Assembly (NCBI RefSeq): GCF_030253575.1
Contig: NC_080569.1
Span: forward strand, 25,556,501 to 25,620,500
Source of the DNA: Rhododendron vialii
Lineage: Eukaryota > Streptophyta > Magnoliopsida > Ericales > Ericaceae
Direction: 5' to 3'
Length of the DNA: 64,000 nucleotides
The translations under genes were made by a program, and so were the position numbers. This document shows, piece by piece, positions 12,700 to 24,300 of this stretch. Within the stretch, counting starts at the first letter, position 1, and every line of letters begins with the position of its first letter. The notes under the pieces are model-generated. The model did not search any database and had not been told where the DNA came from. It was given only the letters and a program-made list of their open reading frames with translations.

Positions 12700-14510
12700 A
12701 AACGACCCGATTATTACTAGGACTTCAAAACCCTAACCTTTTCTCAGCAGATGTAACTTGGTAGTTACGAAGTGCATAAATGCTTATAGTAAGTGGGAAA
12801 CGAGCGAGTGAATACCTTCGTTTTTAGCCATAGCGGCCGGCCGATCGGGTCAGATTCTGAAGGGGGAGGTGGCACAGAAGCACGAGATTCAGGGGGGTTT
12901 CCGGGCACGAGATCCCCTGTCCGACACTCCGAACAGGGGCTTCCGACCCCTTCTCGGTATTAATCTCGCAAATCAACGGCTGAGATGTATCAAACATTTT
13001 TCTTCAAAATAACGTTGTTTTGAGAAACTAATTTCGCCGCCCACTTGCAGAGTTCATAATTAAAGTAAAAGTAAAACTCTATATTGGCTAACTCCGAAAG
13101 AGTAAATAGCATTTCGAACATGAAATTTTACGAGTAAACCTCCAGGTGTATGTACTTTTTTATTTTTTATTTTACCTTCTAATCATTAATTTTATATTTT
13201 TAGTATTACTAATTTCAAAGGGAATGCGTAAAGAGGAAATTCCTTCAGTATTCCTCATTCAGTTTTGAAATAGAACAACCTATTTGGGACGGATAGAAAT
13301 TTGCTTTAGTGTTCTTTTATTTTTATTTTATTCCTTGTATTTGTGATAGGGTAGCTCACTCGATAGCCAAAAATGCCCTATCTCTTGGGTCCCATTTTGT
13401 TAAAGTTTTTATTTTTTTAAGTACTTATTTTTTATTTTATGAAACATGTCATTCTCTCATAATGCATCACTTTTAATTCCAAAAACAAATATTTATTTTC
13501 TTAGCAAAAAATAAGAAAAAATAATTACTTAATCTTCCTCTGGTTTGGATGGGTGACTTCCTAACTTGGGCTTAGTTGGCAGCGTGTTGAATGTAATATT
13601 TTAATATTATGTAAACACCTCGATAGGGAAGCCTCCCTCGATGTTTCTTTGATGCAGTAGTAATAAAAGTAATCTATTACCGATTGAAAAAAAAAATCTT
13701 TCAATATGAGTGTTAAAATATATGCAATGTGGATCTTGTTTGATAGATTTTTATTAGTCCTATTAAACAAAGTTTTTAAAATCACATAAATTTCATAAAT
13801 CGAAAGATATAAATATTTTAAAATGGCACAGAATTCCAAAAAGACCACTCATTTTGGAACGGAGGGAGTAGCAGTAAAGATGCAGGTGAATGAATGTTGA
13901 ACCTATATTTGAGGGAAATCGAATTAAGTCGCACAAAGACAAAGTGTGATTAAAGAATGGTATGAATAGCTGGGACATTTTGGTGAAGAGTAGTTTTGGG
14001 TGAACTACGTAGTATAAGATGAAGCTATTTTTTCACTTAAGAGTGGGCTTGAACAAATTTGAGAATTGAGAAGCATTTTGGGTTTTGTTTGATTTGGGAA
14101 AAACTATGCGGATAATGATTTCTTGAAGACCTACGCATTCTCATGTGGCTCGTCATACCATCACTTTGGGTAAACTAGCAAGTGGAAGGGCAAAACATGC
14201 ACTGCACCTGGCTTGCTACAGGAGTGGGGATGGTGTTGTGCAGTGTGCAGTGGTGTGCGCAGTACCGTGCTGTTCACTTCTGAGCAATTGGATCGTGCAT
14301 CCGACGGCTCGGATCTCATCTCGGCAATGAATGGTTCTTGATCGTTAATTGCATCTAAGTTGTCAGATGTACGATCCAATGACTCGGAGGTGCGATGTTA
14401 CGCATACCACTGCACAACACCAAGCCCAATTAGATTATTACGGCAAAGTAGAATTGCTACAATGGTCGGGCTTTTTTCCTTGCCAGTGTTCACACGCTAC
14501 TACAGAGTAT
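12700..14510. other. Intergenic DNA upstream of F-box gene
   Basis: No gene is supported. A GC-rich block (about 12825-12960, with CGGCCGGCCGATCGG) stands out in AT-rich surroundings. The motif 'ggaacggagggagta' near 13857 is one end of a Stowaway-type MITE with no clear partner. A block near 14280-14400 carries repeated 'gacggctcgg/gactcgg' words, which are common near plant elements. Nothing further is supported. Confidence 0.5.
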
Positions 14511-14517
14511 ACTATTA

Positions 14518-14749
14518 CTTCATTCGTCCCAAATTGTCCGCCCCTTACGAAAAGTTGTGCAATATTTATTTAAAAAATAAAATACTTCCAAGTATCATTT
14601 TTTCAAGTTTTACACCAAATTAAAGTACTTCAAAAGCTCCTTAATATGGTGCAAAGAAATTTTAAAAATGATGCGCGGAAGTATTCTATTTTTTGATCTT
14701 AAAATTGCACTTCTTTTAGTAGAGATCCATCAATTTGGGACAAAGGGAG
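14518..14749. mobile_element. Stowaway-like MITE
   Basis: The ends read CTTCATTCGTCCCAAATTG and CAATTTGGGACAAAGGGAG, an imperfect terminal inverted repeat. TA dinucleotides flank it at 14516-14517 and 14750-14751. It is 232 bp and non-coding. Directly to its right the phrase 'aaagggagtattataatac' and following bases are tandemly duplicated (about 14742-14823), as if the MITE end and flank had been copied once. Confidence 0.75.
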
Positions 14750-15129
14750 TATTATAATACAATGACAAAAGCTCCTTAATAACAAAGGGAGTATTATAAT
14801 ACAATGACAAAAGCTCCTTAATATGGTGCAAAGAATATAGCCGAACATTGGAGTATAGCCATTTCAAAAATACAAGAATTTTATTTTTTGTGTGTTTTTA
14901 ACTAGAAAATATAAGAATTAAATTTTGAAAGACATTGGAGTAGAAAAGTAGAAGTAGAAAAGACGAACAGTTTAATACTCCATCCACTATACAGTTTGAA
15001 TAGAGAGGCTGATTCTTTTTGATTGGGCAAAAATGGATAGCCAAATTCCAAAAGTGAATTTTGTGATTTTATTTGATCCAAAATTTGATTAGCCTGATGA
15101 TAAGCCAAGCCTGAATTTTTTTTCAGACG

Positions 15130-15235
15130 TGGTGAGTTTTCTATGGATAAATAAAACTTCCTTCGATCACTATTGCTTCGTGATGACATGGTTTTGAAAC
15201 TCTTCTTCTGCTTCAGGGTTGGTTTTTCGCTCAGT
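15130..15235 (-). pseudogene. 5' stub of a fourth F-box gene copy
   Basis: The stretch around ATG 15189, with upstream minus-strand text CTGAAGCAGAAGAAGAG...CAAAACC, matches the 5' leader and start region of the intact F-box gene at 12615 (ATGTCATC start, same leader words). After about 20 codons (MSSRSNSDRR...) the resemblance ends and no F-box or later exons follow. It is best read as the promoter and start end of a deleted paralogue. Confidence 0.6.
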
Positions 15236-15942
15236 GTGTTTTTTTATTTATTTATTACAGAAGCACAAAAATAAAGATTAAAGTCGAGAAAGTGCATTAA
15301 AACCAAAAAATGTTCAAAAAAGACGGAAAAGACAGTTTTTGTCTTTATTCATTAAGGTCCACGTAAAAGACCAAGTTTCTTTTATGAACATTTTGTTACT
15401 CCTCACGTCAAGACGAACGATGTGATGTAAAATTTATGACGAAAATCTAACGAAAATATATATAGCTAAAAAATAAGTAAACAAGATGTCCTGACAAATT
15501 GTTTTCTCAAGTATTTTGAAACCATCTATTATTTCTCAAATCTAACATTATTTTCAACAAGCCAACACAAGTGTTCCAATTTTTCGCAGTATTAGTGGAA
15601 ACATATACAGGACATGTATACTAGTTAAAATGACTCGAACTCCAAACAGAGTTGGGGAGTTTGGATCCATTAATTTTTTATACAAACACAAAAAAACATG
15701 ACTCAATAATACAGAGAAACAAATGGAATGAATAGGAATTGGACATTAGTAACCCGATACATAAATAACTGTTTAACTTTATGTGTCAAGTTATTAATTC
15801 GCAATGGTTTGACTCGAGCACGACACAATATAACACATGATACAATATTGCAATGCCAACTATATACGGAGTTTCTTTTTTCTTAGTTTTATAATTCATG
15901 TCATTGTGATGCATTGAAAATATAATCAAATTTTTATGGATC

Positions 15943-16265
15943 AAAAAGTTCATGTATAACATTGTTAGATTTTAACTACAGGGGTTCAAGTTGGTGCCTA
16001 TCTATGATGAATTTAAGTTAGGAAATTGATATTCGTGCTCCGCTTTTTACTGATGTCGCTCCACTTTTAACGTATAAACAAAATGGAGTACCATCAGTAA
16101 AAAGTGGAGCGCGAATATCAAAATCCTTAAGTTAGGAGCATGTGTTTTCATAAGATCCTTAATAAAAACAAATTGTATGTGTTTTCACAGGTTAATTCTG
16201 ATGTGCCTTTAATTCGGGCCTCATCCCAGCTAGAAAACATAATCAGAATCATACAGTATTTTGAT
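15943..16265. repeat. Dispersed repeat, copy 2 (see 8830-9110)
   Basis: It shares 'attgttagattttaactaca' and 'gatgtgcctttaattcgggcctc' in the same order as copy 1. Copy 2 is interrupted by the 103-bp hairpin element at 16024-16126, so the hairpin arrived after the copies formed. Confidence 0.55.
16024..16126. mobile_element. 103-bp hairpin MITE with 11-bp target duplication
   Basis: Two perfect copies of TTAAGTTAGGA (16013-16023 and 16127-16137) flank a 103-bp segment. Its ends form a near-perfect inverted repeat (GATATTCGTGCTCCGCTTTT against AAAAGTGGAGCGCGAATATC), continuing through ACTGATG/CATCAGT. A target duplication of 9-11 bp is typical of Mutator-like (MULE) insertions. The loop is only about 40 nt. 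No coding capacity. Confidence 0.85.
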
Positions 16266-16794
16266 CTAAACAAACAAGAAACTTCTAAAAAATCGAGTCG
16301 ATTGAGTGTCTTTAGCTTGCTTATCAAATCAAATATCTTCTTGTGAATTATTTTCAATTAATTTCTGCTCTTAATTTACTAAATGAAAATGTGATTTTGT
16401 TACTAGGTTGCTGAGGACTTGATTTTTCACAAGGCTGTTGTACGTTCATCGGCAGCTGCAGAATTTTAACTCAACAGTGACAAAAATGTATAGAAAAAAA
16501 TAAGCATACGAAACACAATATAAGATAATTATATTTACTTTGCTTTAAGACTTATCGAGTCTAATTTATTTTATTTTGTTGAGCTATATGATCTATTTAC
16601 TTACAAATTTCAATAAATTTTCATTTATTCTACTTTGCATGATTGATGCAGTACCGACAATAAAAAAGAAATATTAAATTATATGAAAAAAATAAAAATT
16701 GGTATATTTTTTGAGCTGAGGGGATGCGCTTGAATCCCCCAAACCCTAACGGAGCCGTCCCTTGTACGTGTCAAGGTCAATAAAGGTTGGATCA

Positions 16795-17638
16795 TGTAGG
16801 GGGATGAAAACAATTGATGTTTTCTGATCAACTGGATTGCAACGGCTTATTCGTGCCTCTTCACCGGAACCCTAATTCGTCGTCGGAACCCTAATCTGCA
16901 AAATAGACAAGGGGTGAGCGCACCTTTGCCTCTCGTGGCAAAGGCCCTCCGATGCCTTTGTTAGTATCACGTACTAGCAATAAAACCTTAATTATCAGTA
17001 GGAAAGCAGTGAGAATGCAATGTATTGTGTACCTTTTGCCTTTAGGTTTACCTCATATTTATAGATTTTCGTATGCTTGTTACCCAAGCATTCCTGTTGC
17101 CATAGGATTCCTAACTCGTATAGGAAACCCAAGATATCAAGGAGTCTCGTTTCCTTTATCAGTTTATGGAAAAGAGTCATTTTAGGATTCTTTTCCATTA
17201 AGAGCCGAACATCCCATACTCGTTGGGTATCTTTCTCAGATCCTATATTCTTGGGATTTTATTCCTTTATGGGACATGACTATTCTGGAATCTTCCAGAG
17301 TATTCCCTCTGCTCCTATTCTCGATTGGAGCTCCTTCTTTGTTCGGCTGTCTCATGGCCGAACAGACTACCTGGACCAAGGACTTCACATGTTACTTGGT
17401 CCAAACGTAATCAGAATGTCTCTTATCTGCCGATCAGATAGTTTACACCAGTGACTTGTCATGTCATTGGCCTTTTATTTAGCCGAACAGATTGCATGGA
17501 CCAGGGACTTCACATGTCATTGTTCCATATCGCTGTTCTTCATACTGCCCGGAGATAAGTCCAGTCGTATTCACCACGTGCTCCCAAACATCACGTGTTC
17601 GGCATCTAAATGTATTTGCTCGGGAATACCTCCCTACA
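16795..17638 (-). repeat. Element 1, 3' LTR
   Basis: 844 bp, TG...CA ends on both strands (TGTAGGGGGATG ... CCTCCCTACA on plus). It differs from the other LTR at six sites, all transitions, and all lie within the first 255 bp of the plus-strand sequence. A TATA box on the minus strand (CTATAAATATGAGG, 17064-17051) marks the U3/R promoter. Just inside, at 17639-17652, the minus-strand text AGCTGGGGAGCAAT is the polypurine tract for plus-strand DNA priming. Confidence 0.95.
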
Positions 17639-18214
17639 ATTGCTCCCCAGCTTCATCTATTTACCACTGTTCGGGGGCAATATATGATGCTTTAGAAACT
17701 GAATTTTATTTAGACCAGACCCTTCTGATCCCGTGCAGCCATAATTTCAATATTTCATTAATGCCTTTTGGCGCCTTTGTCATTATACCATTTCGGGGTA
17801 AATGACTCCACGTGGCACGTTTCATATGCCTAGCATTAATTTCGAACTGACGTTCTATGAAACGGCGTCAGAACGGTTTCTGCTTTCCGTTACTTTAACC
17901 TGTAACGGCGTGAGAGGAGACGTTTCGTCTCCGTCTCTAACCCTTAAACCCCTGAAAGGGCTCTTTTTGGTTTTTTACCCAAAACATAAACTCGCTCATT
18001 CTCTCTCTAGAAAACAGGTGAAAACATCTCGCTATCCGCCATCGCTGCCATCTGCAAATCCGATCGTCACAACATCCTTGTAAGATCCTCATTCTTACTC
18101 CATCTCTTCTGTTTAGGTTTCTATCTGAGATCTCCATTCTCAGTTTCGTGGGTCGTTTTCTTAGGGTTTCAGCCGCCCCGATTTCCATTTTTAATTTTTT
18201 CTTCGAGTATATCC
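17639..18214 (+). promoter_or_regulatory. Promoter and leader region of element 1 antisense gene
   Basis: This lies between the 3' LTR and the ATG of the antisense gene. It includes a pyrimidine-rich initiator-like patch (CATTCTCTCTCTAGA, near 17997-18011) that matches TTTCTCTCTCTAGA in front of the antisense gene of element 2. A leader intron is possible (GTAAGATC donor near 18080, acceptor near 18171). No canonical TATA box is obvious; 'cataaac' near 17986 is weak. Confidence 0.5.
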
Positions 18215-20490
18215 ATGGCGGATGACAACGAAAACCCTCATAGACCCAGTAAGTTTAGGAGACTCTGCGAAACCCCAACTGCCATGACGGCATTTAGGTC
18301 TGAGTATAGCATTCCTGATAATGTGGGGCTCGAACTCGCCCCCTTAGGAGCGGATAGGGACGGTGGCTCTTGGGATAGAATGTGTATCCCAATTGTGGCC
18401 ATTGTCGAAGGTGGAGTCCGATTTCCTCTTCACCCATTATTCCGCCAGATCCTAAATTGGTATCGTCTGACTCTCATGCAAGTATCGACAAACGTCTTTA
18501 GGCTGATAATGGGTGTAATAGCTTTGAATAGGATTTTGGGGACCCAGTTAGGAATTTGGGATATTTAGTGGTGGTACAGTATTGTACTAAACCCTGAATA
18601 CAATACCTACTATTTCAAAGTTAGAAGGGCGGAAAAGCGTCTCGTGCTCAACCTGCCAGACTCCGCTCAGGATCATGAGATTGATTTTCTCTATGTCACC
18701 GGAGCCTTTGAGCCACTAGGAGAGGATGGCCAAGTGCTAGGGCTTCATTGCCCCCACATATGGGGTTATCCACGTATGCTCTTGCTTTTCATCTTTTTGC
18801 AATTTCTTCATTTTACTGCTTTCTCGTAGCATTCTATGTGCCTAATTGTGGTTTTATAACTCCAATCTTGCAGCTGAGAACGTTAACAAATGTCCTAGAC
18901 GTGAGCCGAGCTACATCCGAACAGAGGACATAAACAGGATCCTAAAATACAAGGGAGAACCAGGTACCCGAACAGCTGGTCGGGGTCGAGACGCTGATAT
19001 ACTGCTGGGCTACGATCCTTCGTACAGAGGGGTCATTGACAGAAGACTTGCCCACCCCAGCACTAGTGCCGCGTCTACATCCACTGCTCCCCAACCACAC
19101 AGTTCAAGGCTTCAAGCTGGTGTCACTCTTGCCGGTCAGTCAGGCGAAATTGTTATTCCTGACGGTATACCTCAAACATGCGTGGTACTCAGAAGATCAG
19201 GTCGTAGGCAAGTCATTGCCGAACAGCAACCCGTTCTTCACCAAATTACCAGTCAGTCGTCCTCATCCGGATATTCTCGATCACCTCCAACCTCAGGTAC
19301 GATGACGCACCAACCCATTAACCTCAGTTCTTTACACACTGTCTCCTCTCGGGGACGTGGTGCTACCAATAGGGTAGCATCAACTGGCGCCCCTCCCCCA
19401 CGTTCACGTCGCAATAGGGGGGGATCTGCGAGATCGTCATCTTCTCCTCTGGAACAAGATAGTCCCGTTGAGGCTACTGATGCCCATCGGGACAAACGTC
19501 CCAGGAGCGAAGAAACTGGAGACGCCCTTACCCAAACCACTACTTTAGTCCAACAACCTCCTTCTTCGAGTACTCCAGTGCTTCCCGAAAGCTGGACCCC
19601 CAATCTCATTAGGGGCGATCGGCCTGTTCACATTGGGGACAGTGCCAGCTCTTCGGAAACAGCACTCGCCCTAGCCCAAGGTCTACTGCTTCCTGTAGAC
19701 ATGCAGAAGGAATCTGAGGCTGCACCTGATCGGCTTGTCTCCACTGGACTCGTCAGTGGTATCAAGGTAATGTGACTTAATCTTTTCGTATAAGTCTTTA
19801 TGTATATTTCGTATAACACATATAATATATTATTACACCTGTTACTAACCCACTCGGTGGTTTCGCCAGTTTATTCAAAAAATGGTCACACTGGGCCAGA
19901 AGTTTCAGGATGCAGATAACGAAAGGATCTCAATACTGAACAACAACACAAGACTGCTTCGGACAGTTGCTCGTTTGGAACGAGAGAGGGACAAAGCCAA
20001 AGCTGACTTTGAAGGAGCTAAAGGCAAGCTGGAGATTGCTGAGGAGGGCCTCAATCAGGCATTGTTGGAGATCGATAATACCAAAAAAGCTTCCTATGAA
20101 GAAGGGTACCAGAAGGGTTTTGACGCCACAACAACAAGCTACATCGAACAGATGCTAGCTATACAGGACCAGATCTGGATTGCATGCTGGGAGGCATGTC
20201 TGACCAAGGTAGGGGTTGCTGAGGATTCACCCCTCTGGGTTGAGAATGATCTGCCGAGCACCCTTTCTCAGAACATTCAGGAACAAGCAGAACATCCGGA
20301 GGATGACATCGAACAGCAAATTGAGGAATTTGCTAATGCTGAAGAAGACACACCCACAGGCGTGCACCCTGCTCAATCTCCTGCTCGGGCTTCGACCCTT
20401 GAGCCCATAAACTTGGAAGAGAATGTAGTTGAAGATGGTGCTGATACTGAGATCAACACTAACACTCCAGAGGTCCAGAATGTGGACTAA
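18215..20490 (+). pseudogene. Antisense extra ORF of element 1 (gypsy-type putative transposase-like), one stop codon
   Basis: A spliced gene opposite to gag-pol. Exons: 18215-18773, 18874-19766, 19870-20490, with phases 1 and 0. The ATG sits in a good context (CCATGGCG). Total 691 codons with one in-frame TAG at 18566-18568; the frame continues open through and beyond it. N-terminal residues about 60-115 (VRFPLHPLFRQIL) recall the plant 'putative gypsy type transposon' family (Pfam Transposase_28, from memory). Next come LGYDPSYRG, a Ser/Pro/Arg-rich middle, GLLLPVDMQK, a coiled coil (from about LLRTVARLERERDKAKADF) and an acidic tail. The counterpart in element 2 is collinear. TAG may come from CAG by C-to-T change. 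Biochemical function is unknown. Extra ORFs, some antisense, are documented in Tat elements. Confidence 0.8.
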
Positions 20491-21393
20491 GCTGGTAAGT
20501 ATATAAACTGTTGCCGGTCCTGCGTGACCATAAGCATATTTTGGCCCTGTGAGGCATCAGTACAATCAAATACTTTGTTTAACACAGGTATTTCGGCCCT
20601 TCGTGGCATAACCTTATGTTTTGCTCGGCTTCCTTCGTTGTTTGCATTTTTAGATGCAAATCAGTTTTATCTAAGTATTTAGTACTTTTGATCCAGTTTA
20701 ATCATATATGTTTTGTTTGCACTGAATCTAAGTTTCATGTACGTAAAAACATTTGTTTCCCAGTGTCTCGTACTGGTTTCAAGTTTAGTACATACAAGTG
20801 TATTCATACTTGTATGCGTCTTCAAATCTTTCAAGTAGTTTCGTACAAATACTTGTAAGGTTCATATAATCATATAGGTGTTCTTTTAAGTTTCACATAC
20901 TTAAGAACAGATATTTATAAGTTTCACGTACTTAACGTTTTTAAGTTTCTCGTACTTGAATAAATTTGGCTAACATATACTCGTTATGTTTTCAAGCCAT
21001 GCCAATAAACGTTTACAAGAGTCTCGTACTTGCATTCGTTAAGTTTCACGTACTCACACAAAAACTTCTAAGTATCACGTACTTAGAACTACTCGTGTGT
21101 TGGATAACGTTTTAAGTTTTCTCGTACTTGAAAAATCCATACAAGTGTTTCATACTTGTTAAGTATCACGTACTCACACAAAAACTTCTAAGTATCACGT
21201 ACTTAGAACATTACACAAGTGTTTCGTACTTGTTAAGTATCACGTACTGAACTGTATACCCTGCTCCCCAATACGAATGAGCGAAACCCTTGCAACTAAA
21301 ATATAGAACAAGGGAATTATATTCGTAATTCCCACACAGTCACGTAGTGCAAATCTAAAACAGAACTGAATGCTTCTTTTAAACAAAGAATTT
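20491..21393. other. Convergent 3' region between antisense gene and pol
   Basis: Both element genes end here, facing each other. The first 240 bases are T-rich with 'ggccctgtgaggcat' and 'ggcccttcgtggcat' as a degenerate repeat. From 20730 the palindrome array begins (separate entry). No ORF is supported. Confidence 0.7.
20730..21248. repeat. Array of AAGT-N7-ACTT micro-palindromes
   Basis: At least 12 copies of a 15-17-bp imperfect palindrome of the type AAGTATCACGTACTT or CAAGTGTTTCGTACTTG. Clear copies start at 20888, 20919, 20943, 21016, 21041, 21070, 21161 and 21190; the longest hairpin (CATACAAGT...ACTTGTATG, 9-bp stem) is 20791-20816. A larger unit of about 120 bp is tandemly repeated (21041-21160, then 21161 on). 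Tandem repeats in 3' untranslated regions are known in Tat/Ogre elements; a short-hairpin array like this is unusual. Confidence 0.85.
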
Positions 21394-24300
21394 TCATAGA
21401 TTATGGACATTCCAAGGCCTCGGAATTGGATTACCATCCAAATCTACCAATCTATAGGCCCCTATGCCTACAATCTCAGTCACTCGATACGGACCTTCCC
21501 AATTTGCCCCTAACTTGCCTTCATTGGCCACCTTGGTGTTGCCGAGCACTTTTCGTAGTACGAGGTCCCCAACACCAAACTCTCGAGGGTGAACATGCTT
21601 ATTGTAGCTTTTCATCAGCTGTTCTTGGTAAGAAGCAAGATGTACTAAGGCTTTTTCTCTCCTCTCCTCGGCAATGTCAAGCTCGATTTGAAGGGCCCAG
21701 TCATTGCCTCCACTTTCAACCAAAACGGTCCTGTTGGTCGGCAGGCCCACCTCTAGAGGTATGACAGCCTCTGTTCCATAGGCCAATGAATAGGGGGTCT
21801 CTCCCGTAGACCTCCTAGGCGTTGTTCGATGAGCCCACAAAACTAATGGTAACTCGTCGGGCCACTTTCCCTTAGCTTTGTCCAGTCTTTTCTTGATTCC
21901 ATCAAGGATAGTTTTATTAGACGCCTCTGCTTGCCCATTACTCTGAGGGTAGGCTGGGGTGGAATAATAATTTCTTATTCCATACTGGGCACAAAAAGCC
22001 TTGAATTTCTTCTGGAATTGGGATCCATTGTCCGTGATCAATGAATAAGGGACCCCAAAGCGAGTGATGATGTTTTTCCACACGAACCTTTCTATCATAG
22101 GCTCAGTGATTTTGGCCAGTGATTCTGCCTCAATCCACTTTGTAAAATAATCAGTTGCTACAAGCAGGAATTTTCGATTCCCAGTTGCTTTGTGCAATGG
22201 ACCCACGATATCCATCCCCCATTGAGCAAAAGGCCAGGGACTTGTCAAAGGCACCAGATCTTCGGCGGGTGTTCGAATCATTGGTGAGAATTTTTGACAC
22301 TTCTCACAAATCTTCACATACACCTTTGCATCTTCTTGCATGTGTGGCCACCAGTAGCCTTGAGTAATTGCTCGGTGGGCAATAGATCTGCCTCCAGCAT
22401 GGCTCCCACATGTTCCCTCGTGGATTTCATGAAGGAACTTTTGTACCATCTCAGGATGTACACAGAGTAAATATGGGCCTGTACAGGATTTCCTGTACAA
22501 CTTACCCTCTGGGGACAGCCAAAACCTAGCAGATTTGACCTTTATTTTGTGGGCCTTCTTTTTGTCAGATGGTAGTGTCTCGTCTCGTAAGAACTCCATG
22601 ATTGGGTCCATCCAACTTGGTCCTTGGTTCACGTCCAAGACCAAGTCTCCATTCCTCCCAATGCTCGGCTTATTCAGATATTCGACTGACACCTTTCTTT
22701 TAAACTCGGTTGGTACAGCTGCAGCCAACCAAGCTAAAGAATCTGCATGAGCATTCTGTCCATAACTAATTTGCTCAATATATACTCTCTCGAAGGTATC
22801 AAGCAAGTCCTTGGCTACCTGCACGTAAGCCAACATCTTTTCATTTCGAGTTTCATACTCGCCGGACAGCTGATTTACCACAAGCTGGGAATCACAATAC
22901 ACCCTAACCCTTTCTGCTTTAAGGGTTTTTGCGCTCCTCAATCCAGCCAGGAGTGCCTCATATTCAGCTACATTATTCGTTGCACTGAATCCAAGCCGAA
23001 CAGATAGTTCAATCAGAACTCCTTGAGGAGGAAACAGGACTACCCCAATTCCAGAACCAGTATTACAGGCTGATCCGTCAACGAATAGCTTCCACTCCGT
23101 GGGGTCCTGTTCGGCTGAAGGTTGATCCTTCATGGATGATGTCTCAGTCACCTGTTCCTTTCTCGTAGGAGGTATGGGAGCCATAGTGGGTGAAAATTCT
23201 GCCACAAAATCAGCCAACACTTGGCTTTTGATTGCTGTGCGTGGCTGATATTCGAGATCGTATTGGCTTAACTCCACGGACCACGTCGAGATCCTTCCCG
23301 AAAAGTCTGCCTTTCGTAGCAACGATTTTAATGGAAACTCAGTATAAACCACAACCTTATGACTTTGGAAGTAGTGTGGCAATTTCCTTGTGGCTGTCCT
23401 AAGTGCCAGGACAAGTTTTTCTAAAGGCAGATATCTCGTTTCCGCATCTAGCAATGTCTTGCTAACATAATAAACAGGGATTTGTTCCATCCCTAAGTCC
23501 CTTAACAGAACTGCACTTACTGCATGCTCGGAAACAGCTAAATACAGAATTAGAGACTCACCTTGCTGTGGTGTTGATAACAGTGGGGGTTCGGCCAGGT
23601 ACTTCTTCAGGTCCGGGAAAGCTTGCTCACATTCTGCTCCCCATTCAAATCCCTCCCTCTTTTTTAGCAATTTGAAAAAAGGGTCTGCACTTATCACTTG
23701 ACCTGCTGATGAATCTGTTAAGTGCTGCTGCCATTCCAGTCAGCCTCTGGACTTCTTTGGTAGTTTTGGGACTCTGTAGTCTTTGTAGGGCATCAATCTG
23801 ATCGGGGTTTGCCTCGATCCCTCTCATGGTTACCAAATGGCCCAGGAACTTTCCTGAACCAACTCCAAACGCACACTTCGAGGCGTTGAGTTTTAGTTTA
23901 TACTTCCTTAAGATTTCGAATACTTCTTTTAAGTCAGTAATATGCCCTCCTTTTTCCCGACTCTTTACCACCATATCATCTATGTAAACTTCCAAAGTTT
24001 TTCCAATGAGTTTTTTGAACATAATGGTTGCAAGCCTTTGGTATGTTGCCCCAGCATTTTTCAGCCCAAACGGCATGACACTGTAGCAGTATAACCCTCG
24101 TGATGTGATGAACGAAGTCTTCTCTTGATCAGGTTCAAACATAGCAATCTGATGATATCCTCGATATGCATCGAGAAAACTCATTCGCTCGTAACCAGAG
24201 GTTGCATCAACCAATTGGTCAATCCTGGGCAAAGGAAAACTATCCTTAGGGCACGCTTTGTTTAGGTCTGTGAAATCCACATAGACACGCCACTTCCCAT

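Noticed and set aside
20730..21248. CRISPR-like array
   Set aside because: Units are short palindromes without constant spacers, in a plant retrotransposon; not a CRISPR.
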